Shown here piece after piece: positions 10,059-17,098 of a stretch of 32,809 nt of DNA. Numbering within the stretch: position 1 is the first letter of the stretch; each line of letters opens with the position of its first letter. The notes beneath the pieces are model-generated. The model ran no database searches, was not told the origin of the DNA, and saw only the letters and a list, made by a program, of their open reading frames with translations. Source of the DNA: an uncultured Clostridium sp. (lineage in GTDB: Bacteria > Bacillota > Clostridia > Oscillospirales > Oscillospiraceae); the NCBI GenBank assembly GCA_904420465.1, contig CAJFVL010000015.1:1-32809 (forward strand). The letters run 5' to 3'. The position numbers and the translations under genes are program-made.

Positions 10059-10079
10059 TAATTTGTCCTGTGAGGGGCT

Positions 10080-10475
10080 TTAATTCAGGGATTTTGGACC
10101 GAAGCCGTGGGGGAGCAGCTGATCCAGGGGGACAGTCTGGAAGGCGCCGTCCCCCCGGGCGGCGATCACCCGCAGCCCGGGGGCAAACTCGTAGAGCATC
10201 TGCCGGCAGGCGCCGCAGGGCCAGCAGTAGTCCGCTCCCCGTCCGGCGATGGCGATGGCCTCCCAGTCCTCCCGGTGTCCCTCGCTGACGGCCTTCAAAA
10301 GGGCGGTGCGCTCGGCGCATAGGGTGGAGCCGAAGGCGGCGTTTTCCACGTTGCAGCCGGTGAACACCGTCCCGTCCCGGCACAGCAGGGCGGCCCCCAC
10401 GGGGAATTTGGAGTAGGGCACATAGGAGTATTGGTGCATGGAAAAGGCAATCTGGACCAGTTCCTGGTCTGTCAT
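10080..10475 (-). CDS. cdd: Cytidine deaminase
   Basis: A 131-residue pyrimidine-salvage enzyme that deaminates cytidine and deoxycytidine to uridine and deoxyuridine. The zinc and catalytic motifs are complete: GCNVENAAFGSTLCAERTAL (Cys ligand and catalytic Glu of C-A-E) and PCGACRQ (two Cys ligands). SYVPYSKFPVGAAL is the usual substrate-loop region. The length is normal for the small tetrameric form. The start at 10475 is set by AAGGAGG about 8 nt upstream and by family length; the frame continues upstream to 10637 only because a repeat element happens to be open in that frame. Confidence 0.96.
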   Translation of the reverse strand: MTDQELVQIAFSMHQYSYVPYSKFPVGAALLCRDGTVFTGCNVENAAFGSTLCAERTALLKAVSEGHREDWEAIAIAGRGADYCWPCGACRQMLYEFAPGLRVIAARGDGAFQTVPLDQLLPHGFGPKSLN

Positions 10476-10492
10476 GAAAAAAACCTCCTTAA

Positions 10493-10651
10493 GCCTTGCT
10501 TGAAAAATGTCAATACGCCCAAATGGCGGGTCTTTTTCCGCCATACTGCGTTGATTTTCCTTGCAATACACAAAGTATTGCCGCGTCAAATCGCCTTGTC
10601 TGACGAAAAAATCCCTCGCCATTGGGCACATCTCCAACTTTCAAACAAGGC
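10493..10651. repeat. 159-bp element with imperfect 13-bp terminal inverted repeats
   Basis: The ends are GCCTTGCTTGAAA (10493-10505) and TTTCAAACAAGGC (10639-10651), complementary at 12 of 13 positions. Inside are a perfect 7-bp hairpin GCAATAC-acaaa-GTATTGC (10563-10581) and a second hairpin, TGGCGG...CCGCCA (near 10523-10543). No gene is evident. It lies immediately upstream of cdd, between its ribosome site and the pentapeptide gene. It has the look of a small non-autonomous mobile or palindromic element. Copy number elsewhere in the genome is unknown. Confidence 0.6.
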
Positions 10652-10684
10652 CTAGGCCGCCCGGCGGGGCGGTGTGCTGAAACT

Positions 10685-11305
10685 TTATACCACGTCGATG
10701 CCCAGAATCCGGGCCACCACGGCGGCCTGGTGGCTGCCGATGCGGGCCCCCTTCAGCTCGGAGCAGTGCTCTGACAGGCGGATGCCGTCCAGCGTACAGC
10801 CGGACAGGTCCACCCCCGCCAGCTGGGCGCGGAACAGCTCCGCCCCGGTCAGGTCACATTCCTCCAGAATAACACCCTTGGTGCGCAGGCCGGACAGGGC
10901 GGCCTCCTGAAACCCGCAGCGGACCAGGGCGGTCCCATCCCACCGGCTCTCCTTCCAGTTGGTCCAGCGCAGCAGGCAGTCCTCCCACCGCCCGCCCCGC
11001 AGGCGGCTGTGGCGGAAGTCGCACCCCTCCCCCTTGCAGCCCAGTACCTGGACCTCCTGCCAGTCGCCGTCAGAGAGGCGGCAGCGGGAAAAGAGACACC
11101 GCTCCAGACGGCAGCTTTGGAGGGTGAGGCCGGACAGGTCGCAGTCCATAAAGCGGCAGGCGGTGAACGTGACCCCCCGCAGCTCCAGCCGGGACAGGTC
11201 GGCCTCCGCCAGCGCCTCGCCGGAGAAGGAGGCCGCCGTGATGTGGTCGCCGTCATCCTCCCGGGCCCGGCGCAGGGCGGTCGGGAGAGCGTATTCCTCC
11301 GCCAC
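10685..11305 (-). CDS. Pentapeptide-repeat-type protein, Cys-rich
   Basis: A 206-residue protein made largely of degenerate five-residue repeats (A/C-D/x-L-x-x): LSRLELRGVTFTACRFMDCD, LSGLTLQSCRLERCLFSRCR, and LTGAELFRAQLAGVDLSGCT near the C-terminus. These should fold as a right-handed quadrilateral beta-helix. It has about a dozen Cys, many at repeat corner positions. There is no signal peptide or membrane segment. The start at 11305 is a GTG preceded by GGAGGGAAAGGGG; the upstream in-frame codon at 11338 lies in the divergent promoter region. Pentapeptide proteins have diverse roles (for example DNA mimicry against gyrase inhibitors); nothing here tells which applies. Confidence 0.82.
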   Translation of the reverse strand: MAEEYALPTALRRAREDDGDHITAASFSGEALAEADLSRLELRGVTFTACRFMDCDLSGLTLQSCRLERCLFSRCRLSDGDWQEVQVLGCKGEGCDFRHSRLRGGRWEDCLLRWTNWKESRWDGTALVRCGFQEAALSGLRTKGVILEECDLTGAELFRAQLAGVDLSGCTLDGIRLSEHCSELKGARIGSHQAAVVARILGIDVV

Positions 11306-11349
11306 GGAATCACCCCTTTCCCTCCAAGCATACTCCAACAGAAAAAAAC

Positions 11350-11378
11350 TTGCAATCTTCTTTTTTTCGGATTATAAT
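11350..11378 (+). promoter_or_regulatory. Sigma-A promoter of the thiamine operon
   Basis: TTGCAA (11350-11355), a 17-nt spacer and a perfect TATAAT (11373-11378). Transcription would start near 11385, about 30 nt before the TPP aptamer. Confidence 0.85.
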
Positions 11379-11411
11379 AGGGAACGTGCTCCGGGCCGAG
11401 GGCCTGGGGAC

Positions 11412-11500
11412 CAAACAAGGGAGCTCGCAAACGGGCTGAGAGGAAGCTGTGCGCTTCGACCTGTGACCTGATTTGGGTAATGCCAACGTAGGGAGATAAC
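11412..11500 (+). ncRNA. TPP riboswitch (THI box)
   Basis: The conserved blocks are present in order: GGGAGCTCG (near 11419), ACGGGCTGAGAGG (11431-11443), GACCTGTGACCTGATTTGGG (11458-11477) and TAATGCCAACGTAGGGAG (11478-11495). These correspond to the pyrimidine- and pyrophosphate-sensing arms of the thi-box aptamer. It precedes thiM and is followed by a terminator at 11513-11560, so TPP should switch off the whole operon by early termination. Confidence 0.97.
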
Positions 11501-11512
11501 GGTTCGGCTGTT

Positions 11513-11560
11513 CTGCCGCGGGGTGTCTTTCCGTTGACACGCCCGCGGCAGTTTCATTTT
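11513..11560 (+). terminator. TPP riboswitch terminator
   Basis: A long stem, CTGCCGCGGG-GTGTC with GACACGCCCGCGGCAG (11513-11551, one bulged base), is followed by TTTCATTTT. It stops 8 nt short of the thiM ribosome site and is the expected expression platform. Confidence 0.9.
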
Positions 11561-11577
11561 GCAAAGGAGGACACGCT

Positions 11578-12399
11578 ATGCTGGGCCCCTGCTGGGACCG
11601 GGTGCGGGCCGCGGCCCCCCTGATCCACTGCATCACCAACTATGTTACCGTCAACGACGTGGCCAATGTCCTGCTGGCCTGCGGAGCCAGCCCGGTGATG
11701 GCCGACGACCCGGAGGAGGCGGAGGAGGTCACCGCGCTGGCCGCCGGGCTGTGCATCAACATCGGGACGCTGCACCGGCACACCATCCCCGCCATGTTCG
11801 CCGCTGGGGAGCGGGCCAATGCGCTGGGACATCCCGTTGTCCTGGACCCGGTGGGGGCGGGGAGCAGCGCCCTGCGCACCCACACCGCCCTGGAGCTGAT
11901 CCGGACCCTTCGGCCCGCCGTCATCCGGTGCAATATGTCGGAGATGAAGGCCCTCACCGGCCGCCTGGGGGAGGCGCGGGGGGTGGACGCCGCCCCCGCC
12001 GACGGAGTGACCGAGGAGAGTCTGGAGGGGGCTGTCTCCTTTGTGAAGGGAGCGGCCCGCCGCCTGGGGACCGTCGCTGCCGTCACCGGGGCCATCGACC
12101 TGGTGTCCAACGGGGAAACTTGCTTTGTCATCCGAAACGGCCGGCCCGAGATGGGCCGCATCACCGGCACCGGCTGCCAGCTGTCCGCCCTGACCACCGC
12201 CTGTGCGGCGGCAAACCTGGAACAGCCGCTGGAGGCGGCCGCCGCCGCGGTGGCCGCCATGGGGGTGGCGGGGGAGCTGGGCTGGGCCAACATGGCCCCC
12301 GCCGACGGCAACGCCGCCTATCGAACCCGCGTCATCGACGCCGTTTACCACCTGGATGGGGAAGCCCTGGAGAGAGGAGCGCACTATGAACTTCGATAG
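11578..12399 (+). CDS. thiM: Hydroxyethylthiazole kinase
   Basis: A 273-residue enzyme that phosphorylates 4-methyl-5-(2-hydroxyethyl)thiazole for thiamine salvage. Family motifs are PLIHCITNYVTVNDVAN (substrate site), HPVVLDPVGAGSS (nucleotide/Mg region), RCNMSEMKAL, and GRITGTGCQLSA, the anion hole with the catalytic Cys. The start follows AAAGGAGG, just after the riboswitch terminator. The end overlaps thiE by 14 nt. No thiazole-synthesis genes (thiG, thiH, thiS) are in the window, so thiazole may come from salvage. Confidence 0.97.
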   Translation: MLGPCWDRVRAAAPLIHCITNYVTVNDVANVLLACGASPVMADDPEEAEEVTALAAGLCINIGTLHRHTIPAMFAAGERANALGHPVVLDPVGAGSSALRTHTALELIRTLRPAVIRCNMSEMKALTGRLGEARGVDAAPADGVTEESLEGAVSFVKGAARRLGTVAAVTGAIDLVSNGETCFVIRNGRPEMGRITGTGCQLSALTTACAAANLEQPLEAAAAAVAAMGVAGELGWANMAPADGNAAYRTRVIDAVYHLDGEALERGAHYELR

Positions 12400-13027
12400 A
12401 CACAGCTTGCTGCTGTACGCCGTCACCGACCGCAGCCGGCTGGGGGAGCACACCCTGGCCTGGGCGGTGGAGGAGGCCCTGAGGGGGGGCGTCACCCTGG
12501 TCCAGCTGCGGGAGAAGCATCTGGACAAGGACGATTTCCGAACCGAGGCGCTGGAGATCCAGGCCCTGTGCCGCCGGTACGGCGTCCCCCTCCTGATCAA
12601 CGACGACGTGGAGCTGGCCCTGGAGATCGGGGCGGACGGGGTCCATGTGGGCCAGGACGACCTGGAGGCCGGACAGGCCCGGGCCAAGCTTGGCCCGGAC
12701 AGGATCATCGGGGTGTCCGCCCACAGTGTGGAGGAGGCCCTGCGGGCCCAGGCGGCGGGAGCCGACTACCTGGGGGCGGGGGCGGTATTCCCCACCGGGA
12801 CCAAGGGGGACGCCTCCTGCCTGCCTCTGGCCGTCCTGCGGGACATCTGCGCCGCCGTGGACATCCCGGTGGCGGCCATCGGCGGCATTGGGCCGGACAA
12901 TATCGGGAGACTGCGGGGCAGCGGCGCGGCCGGGGTGGCGGTGGTATCTGCCCTCTTTGCCCAGCCCGACCCCTGCCGGGCCGCCCGCACACTGCGGGAG
13001 TTGGCGGCTGAGGCCGTGGGGGCGTAA
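12386..13027 (+). CDS. thiE: Thiamine-phosphate synthase
   Basis: A 213-residue TIM-barrel enzyme joining HMP pyrophosphate and thiazole phosphate to give thiamine phosphate. Diagnostic motifs are LYAVTDR, GVTLVQLREKHLD (pyrophosphate/Mg region), LLINDDVELALEIGADGVHVGQDD, IIGVSAHSVEEA, GAGAVFPTGTKGD and PVAAIGGIGPDNI (phosphate-binding GG). The ATG lies inside the last codons of thiM with GAGAGGAG upstream, so the two are translationally coupled. A 215-bp gap follows before thiD. Confidence 0.97.
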   Translation: MNFDRHSLLLYAVTDRSRLGEHTLAWAVEEALRGGVTLVQLREKHLDKDDFRTEALEIQALCRRYGVPLLINDDVELALEIGADGVHVGQDDLEAGQARAKLGPDRIIGVSAHSVEEALRAQAAGADYLGAGAVFPTGTKGDASCLPLAVLRDICAAVDIPVAAIGGIGPDNIGRLRGSGAAGVAVVSALFAQPDPCRAARTLRELAAEAVGA

Positions 13028-13242
13028 GCCGCTCGGCTCGATCAGATCGACTCTGACCAGATCGGAGCCGGCGAAGCGGGTCTGATCTGGAGAGGAGGGG
13101 CAGGGGAGCGCAGCCCGGGATGGCCGGCAGGCCGTCCCGAGGAGAGCGGACTTTGCCCCGGCAACGCGGCAGCTTGGGGGCACCACCTGCTGTCGCGTAA
13201 TAAAACTTCAATGCGTTGGAACAAAAGAAAGGAGAACAACCC
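13028..13242 (+). other. 215-bp non-coding gap inside the thiamine operon
   Basis: Other junctions in the operon are under 15 bp or overlap. This gap contains an imperfect hairpin, GGCTCGATC (13035-13043) with GATCGGAGCC (13060-13069), and repeated AGATC motifs (CAGATC, CCAGATC, GATCTGG) between 13041 and 13092. A GC-rich purine tract follows. No T-run terminator, ORF with a ribosome site or clear promoter is visible. It could be a decayed repeat insertion or an RNA-processing site. Confidence 0.4.
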
Positions 13243-14040
13243 ATGAAAACAGCATTGACGATCGCTGGGACCGATCCCAGCGGAGGCGCCGGAATCCAGG
13301 CCGACATCAAGACCATGACCGCCAACGGCGTATATGCCATGAGCGCGGTCACGGCCCTGGTGGCCCAGAACACAACCGGCGTCAAAAGCATTATGGAGGC
13401 GGCCCCTGAATTTCTGGCGGAGCAGCTGGACTGCGTCTTTACTGACATCTTCCCTGACGCGGTCAAGACCGGCATGGTCTCCAGCGTGCCGCTGATCCAG
13501 GTGATCGCCCAAAAGCTCAGGGAGTACCGGGTGGACAAGCTGGTGGTGGACCCGGTGATGGTGGCCACCTCCGGCGACCGCCTGATCTCAGAGGACGCGG
13601 TGGCCGCCCTGAAGGAGCTGCTCCTCCCCCTGGCTACCGTCCTCACCCCCAACATCCCGGAGGCGGAGGTCCTCTCCGGCATGACCATCCACGGCCCCGA
13701 GGACATGGAGAAAGCCGCCCGGACCATCAGCGAGACCTACGGCTGCGCCGTGCTGTGCAAGGGGGGGCACGACCTGAACGACGCCAACGACCTGCTGTGG
13801 AGAGAGGGCGAACCCAAGTGGTTCTACGGCCGCCGCATCGACAACCCCAACACCCACGGCACCGGCTGCACCCTGTCCTCCGCCATCGCCTCCAATCTGG
13901 CCAAGGGCTATGACCTGGACGCCTCGGTGGAGCGGGCCAAGGCCTACCTGTCCGGGGCGCTGGCCTCCATGCTGGACCTGGGGAAGGGAAAGGGCCCCCT
14001 GGACCACCTCTTCGACCTGAAGGGGGACTTTGTGAAATGA
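13243..14040 (+). CDS. thiD: Hydroxymethylpyrimidine / phosphomethylpyrimidine kinase
   Basis: A 265-residue ribokinase-fold enzyme that phosphorylates HMP and HMP phosphate to HMP pyrophosphate. Motifs are TIAGTDPSGGAGIQADIKTM (substrate binding), VVDPVMVATSGDRLI, LTPNIPEAEVLSG, VLCKGGHD, and NTHGTGCTLSSAIA (anion hole with catalytic Cys). The ATG at 13243 is preceded by AAAGGAG at good spacing; the TTG at 13216 in the same frame has no ribosome site. The stop overlaps the next gene (ATGA, 14037-14040). Confidence 0.97.
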   Translation: MKTALTIAGTDPSGGAGIQADIKTMTANGVYAMSAVTALVAQNTTGVKSIMEAAPEFLAEQLDCVFTDIFPDAVKTGMVSSVPLIQVIAQKLREYRVDKLVVDPVMVATSGDRLISEDAVAALKELLLPLATVLTPNIPEAEVLSGMTIHGPEDMEKAARTISETYGCAVLCKGGHDLNDANDLLWREGEPKWFYGRRIDNPNTHGTGCTLSSAIASNLAKGYDLDASVERAKAYLSGALASMLDLGKGKGPLDHLFDLKGDFVK

Positions 14041-14648
14041 CCCTCTCCGCCGTCATCACCGCCGTCTTTACGGTGGGCTATCTGGCCGTCACCGCCTGGC
14101 TGTGCCGGGGACTGCGGCTGAACACCCGGGCCTTGTGCTACGGCGGCCTGATATGCGCCGCCACATTGGTGCTGGGCTCCTTCCTCTTCTATCTGCCCAC
14201 CGGGTCGGCTATCAGCCCGGGCTCCTGGATCCCCCTGATGCTGCTGGCCCTCACCTATGACTGGCGCCTGGCCTGCGTCACCGGGTGGGTCACCGGAATC
14301 CTGGCCATCTTCCTCATTCCCGCCTGGGCCCCCGTCCACTGGGCCCAGATCCCGGTGGAGCACCTGGTGGCCTTCTCCGCTTTGGGCTACGCCGGGGTGT
14401 TCGGCAGCGACAAGAAGTGGAAGGTGCTGTGCGGGGTGCTGCTGGCCATCTTCCTGCGCTTCATGGGCCAGATGCTGTCCGGGGTGGTGTTTTTCTCCCA
14501 GAACGCCTGGGACGGCTGGGGAGCCTGGGGGTACAGCATCACCTACCACCTGTCCTGCAAGATCCCGGAGGGCGCCGCCACCACCTTAATTATGCTGGCA
14601 CTGCCCCTGAACACCATCAAAAAAGCAATAGGAGGAAACCGGACATGA
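14037..14648 (+). CDS. thiT: Thiamine transporter S-component (ECF type), ThiT/YuaJ family
   Basis: A 203-residue integral membrane protein with about six hydrophobic helices. The second half aligns by eye with Lactococcus ThiT: VEHLVAFSALGYAG (the Glu of E-H/Y-L-V-A contacts thiamine in ThiT), then GVVFFSQNAWDGWGAWGYSI, the conserved aromatic S-Q-x-A-W-x-G-W-G-A segment that forms the ligand pocket. It binds thiamine and needs the shared energy-coupling module (EcfA, EcfA', EcfT), which is not in the window. It overlaps thiD and tenA by 4 nt each. Confidence 0.95.
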   Translation: MTLSAVITAVFTVGYLAVTAWLCRGLRLNTRALCYGGLICAATLVLGSFLFYLPTGSAISPGSWIPLMLLALTYDWRLACVTGWVTGILAIFLIPAWAPVHWAQIPVEHLVAFSALGYAGVFGSDKKWKVLCGVLLAIFLRFMGQMLSGVVFFSQNAWDGWGAWGYSITYHLSCKIPEGAATTLIMLALPLNTIKKAIGGNRT

Positions 14649-15340
14649 CCTTTCTGGAGGAATGCATCCAGGACAGCCTGCCTATCTGGGAGTCCTGCCT
14701 GGAGACGGAATTTTTAAAGGGGGTGGCCGACGGCTCCCTGCCCGAGGACTGCTTCAAGGGATACATCGTGGACGACAGCCTGTATCTGCGGGAGTACTCC
14801 AAGGTGTTTGCCTGGGGGATCATCCACTCCCGGGACATGGCGGAGATCCGCAACTACTACTCCCTGCTCTCCTTCGTCAACGAGAGCGAGGACGCCACCC
14901 GGCGGTACTACTTGAAGCGCTACGGCATCACCGACGAGGAGATCCAGCCCCTTCCCCTGCGGCCGGAAAACCGGGCCTATGTGGACTGCATGCTGTCCGC
15001 CGCCCGGGAGGGCAAAGGGGCGGCTGAGTGCATGATGGCCTGTCTGCCCTGCATGCTCAGCTACGGCTGGATCTTCGGGGAGGTCATCCGCCGCTCCCCC
15101 GGGGTGAAGGACACCCCCTACTGGCCCTTTGTGGCCGACTACGCCGGCAACCGCTATGACGCCATCTGCAAATCCTGGTCCGACTTCACCAATACGGTGT
15201 GCCGGGACCTGGACCCGGAGCGGGCCCAAAAATGCAAAGAGATCTTCCGGACCTGCTCTCTCCATGAGCTGCATTTCTGGGAGATGAGCGCCCGCCCCAG
15301 AACCGACCTGCCCGCCGCCGGTCGGAATATCGGCCTGTAA
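14645..15340 (+). CDS. tenA: TenA family aminopyrimidine aminohydrolase
   Basis: A 231-residue all-helical thiaminase-II-type protein. In thiamine salvage TenA hydrolyses 4-amino-5-aminomethyl-2-methylpyrimidine to HMP. The [18 protein letters not shown] segment contains the Cys expected to be the catalytic nucleophile (LPC). The C-terminal HELHFWEM carries a Glu in the position of the second active-site carboxylate. [17 protein letters not shown] matches the conserved N-terminal substrate region. The ATG overlaps the thiT stop (ATGA). Adjacent thiC and thiD use the HMP it yields. Confidence 0.94.
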   Translation: MTFLEECIQDSLPIWESCLETEFLKGVADGSLPEDCFKGYIVDDSLYLREYSKVFAWGIIHSRDMAEIRNYYSLLSFVNESEDATRRYYLKRYGITDEEIQPLPLRPENRAYVDCMLSAAREGKGAAECMMACLPCMLSYGWIFGEVIRRSPGVKDTPYWPFVADYAGNRYDAICKSWSDFTNTVCRDLDPERAQKCKEIFRTCSLHELHFWEMSARPRTDLPAAGRNIGL

Positions 15341-15351
15341 GGAGGAAGAAG

Positions 15352-16659
15352 ATGGAACGAAAGTACGCCACTCAAATGGAGGCCGCCCGTCAGGGAATTG
15401 TAACTCTGGAGCTGGAGACCGTGGCCAAAAAGGAGCAGATGCGGATGGAGGAGCTGCTGCCTCTGGTGGCCCAGGGGAAAGTGGTCATTCCTGCCAACCG
15501 GCTGCATACCTGTCTGGACCCGGAGGGAGTGGGCTCCATGCTCCGAACTAAGATCAACGTGAACCTGGGGGTTTCCCGGGACTGTAAGGACTACGATGTG
15601 GAGATGGAAAAGGTGCGCTCCGCCATCCACATGGGGGCGGAGGCCATCATGGACCTGTCCAGCCATGGCAATACCCAGCCCTTCCGCCGCAGGCTGACCG
15701 CAGAGTGTCCGGCCATGATCGGCACCGTTCCGGTATACGACAGCGTCATCCACTATCAGCGGGACCTGAACACCCTGACCGCCCGGGATTTTCTGGATGT
15801 GATCCGCCTCCACGCTCAGGACGGGGTGGACTTTGTCACCCTCCACTGCGGCATCACCCGAAAGACCATTGATCAGATCCGCAGGCACAAGCGGAAGATG
15901 AACATTGTTTCCCGGGGCGGCTCTCTGGTCTTTGCCTGGATGTGCATGACAGGGGAGGAGAACCCCTTTTATGAGTTCTACGACGAAATTTTGGATATCT
16001 GTCGGGAATACGACGTGACCATCTCCCTGGGCGATGCCTGCCGCCCCGGCTGTCTGGCCGACGCCACCGATGTGTGCCAGATCGAAGAGCTGGTCCGTCT
16101 GGGCGAGCTGACCCGTCGGGCCTGGGAGAAGGACGTGCAGGTGATGGTGGAGGGGCCAGGTCATGTGCCCATGGACCAGATTGCCGCCAATATGAAGGTA
16201 CAGCAGACCATCTGTATGGGGGCGCCTTTCTATGTGCTGGGTCCCCTGGTCACCGACATTGCGCCCGGCTACGATCACATCACCGCTGCCATCGGCGGAG
16301 CCATGGCCGCGATGAACGGAGCTGCATTCCTGTGCTATGTCACCCCGGCGGAGCATCTGGCCCTGCCCAACGTGGACGATGTGAAGCAGGGCATCATCGC
16401 CAGCAAGATCGCCGCCCACGCCGCCGACATTGCCAAGGGGGTCCGGGGCGCCCGGGACATCGATGACAAAATGGGAGATGCCCGCCGCCGCCTGGACTGG
16501 GAGGGACAGTGGGCCTGCGCCCTGGACCCGGAGACTGCCCGTGCCATCCGGGATGACCGAGCCCCCGAGCACGATGACACCTGCTCCATGTGCGGCAAAT
16601 TCTGCGCTGTGCGCAGCATGAACAAAGCGCTCAGCGGCGAGTTTATCGACATCCTGTGA
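15352..16659 (+). CDS. thiC: Phosphomethylpyrimidine synthase
   Basis: A 435-residue radical-SAM enzyme converting aminoimidazole ribotide to HMP phosphate. Motifs include [62 protein letters not shown] and [15 protein letters not shown]. The C-terminal non-canonical cluster motif is [10 protein letters not shown] (C-x2-C-x4-C). The length is that of the short bacterial and archaeal form lacking the plant/proteobacterial N-terminal extension. AAGGAGG precedes the ATG; it is the last gene of the TPP-controlled operon and is followed by a terminator. Confidence 0.98.
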   Translation: MERKYATQMEAARQGIVTLELETVAKKEQMRMEELLPLVAQGKVVIPANRLHTCLDPEGVGSMLRTKINVNLGVSRDCKDYDVEMEKVRSAIHMGAEAIMDLSSHGNTQPFRRRLTAECPAMIGTVPVYDSVIHYQRDLNTLTARDFLDVIRLHAQDGVDFVTLHCGITRKTIDQIRRHKRKMNIVSRGGSLVFAWMCMTGEENPFYEFYDEILDICREYDVTISLGDACRPGCLADATDVCQIEELVRLGELTRRAWEKDVQVMVEGPGHVPMDQIAANMKVQQTICMGAPFYVLGPLVTDIAPGYDHITAAIGGAMAAMNGAAFLCYVTPAEHLALPNVDDVKQGIIASKIAAHAADIAKGVRGARDIDDKMGDARRRLDWEGQWACALDPETARAIRDDRAPEHDDTCSMCGKFCAVRSMNKALSGEFIDIL

Positions 16660-16684
16660 GGGAGTGCCGTCTGAAACGCAGATA

Positions 16685-16729
16685 GGGAAAAACCGGACGG
16701 CAGTGAATGAACTGCCGTCCGGTTTTCCC
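16685..16729. terminator. Terminator after thiC, shared with the YtxH-like gene
   Basis: AAAACCGGACGGCAGT pairs with ACTGCCGTCCGGTTTT around a GAATGA loop; the stem itself ends in A/T tracts so it can work on both strands. It abuts the stop codon of the opposing small gene. Confidence 0.88.
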
Positions 16730-16915
16730 TTACAGGTCCATGGCCTCGGCCAGGTGGTCCACCGCCTCGTTGACCTTCTGGGCCGCCTTGTGGGCGGCCC
16801 GCTTGATCTGACGCTGGGAGGGGGCCATGGTCATCCCCAGGGCCGCGCCGGCCACCATGCCGGCCGCCATGCCCATGATAAATTTTCCGCCGCCGGAACC
16901 GCTGCAATTTGACAT
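16730..16915 (-). CDS. Small YtxH-like membrane protein
   Basis: A 61-residue protein with one Gly/Ala/Met-rich hydrophobic segment (about residues 11-31, FIMGMAAGMVAGAALGMTMA), then a basic, amphipathic helix (QRQIKRAAHKAAQKVNEAVDHLAEAM). This is the layout of YtxH-type gas-vesicle/stress-like small proteins: a glycine-zipper membrane helix ending in A-P followed by a charged tail. GGAAGGAG precedes the ATG. The function of the family is poorly known. Confidence 0.78.
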   Translation of the reverse strand: MSNCSGSGGGKFIMGMAAGMVAGAALGMTMAPSQRQIKRAAHKAAQKVNEAVDHLAEAMDL

Positions 16916-16999
16916 ACCGCATCGCTCCTTCCACGCGTCCGGGCACTGTATGTGCCGGGGCGCGTGCTATTATTCTTCCCGGAAATCCGGAAAAATCCG

Positions 17000-17028
17000 T
17001 TGCTAAATCCTGTGGATTCCGCTATAAT
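17000..17028 (+). promoter_or_regulatory. Promoter of the pyr cluster, with an inverted repeat in the spacer
   Basis: TTGCTA (17000-17005), a 17-nt spacer and TATAAT (17023-17028). Between the two boxes lies AATCC-tgt-GGATT (17006-17018), a short dyad that could be an operator. The leader down to the ATG (about 65 nt) holds a small AGGGG-catgt-CCCCT hairpin (17054-17068) but no PyrR-type attenuator or terminator that I can recognise. Confidence 0.75.
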
Positions 17029-17098
17029 TTATGTTTAGGCAGAAATAGAATACAGGGGCATGTCCCCTTTGATATGATTCGGAGGAATCAAAGCGGCT

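Noticed and set aside
10476-10637. Longer cytidine deaminase starting at 10637
   Set aside because: The extra residues come from the inverted-repeat element, the family is about 130 residues long, and a strong ribosome site marks 10475.
11554-12708. Long minus-strand frame opposite thiM/thiE
   Set aside because: Low-complexity antisense shadow of two well-identified enzymes, with no ribosome site.
14285-14644. 120-residue upstream extension of tenA
   Set aside because: It lies within thiT in another frame; the ATG at 14645 gives normal TenA length and a 4-nt operon overlap.
15154-16572. 472-codon minus-strand frame opposite thiC
   Set aside because: Antisense shadow; thiC is complete and conserved on the plus strand.
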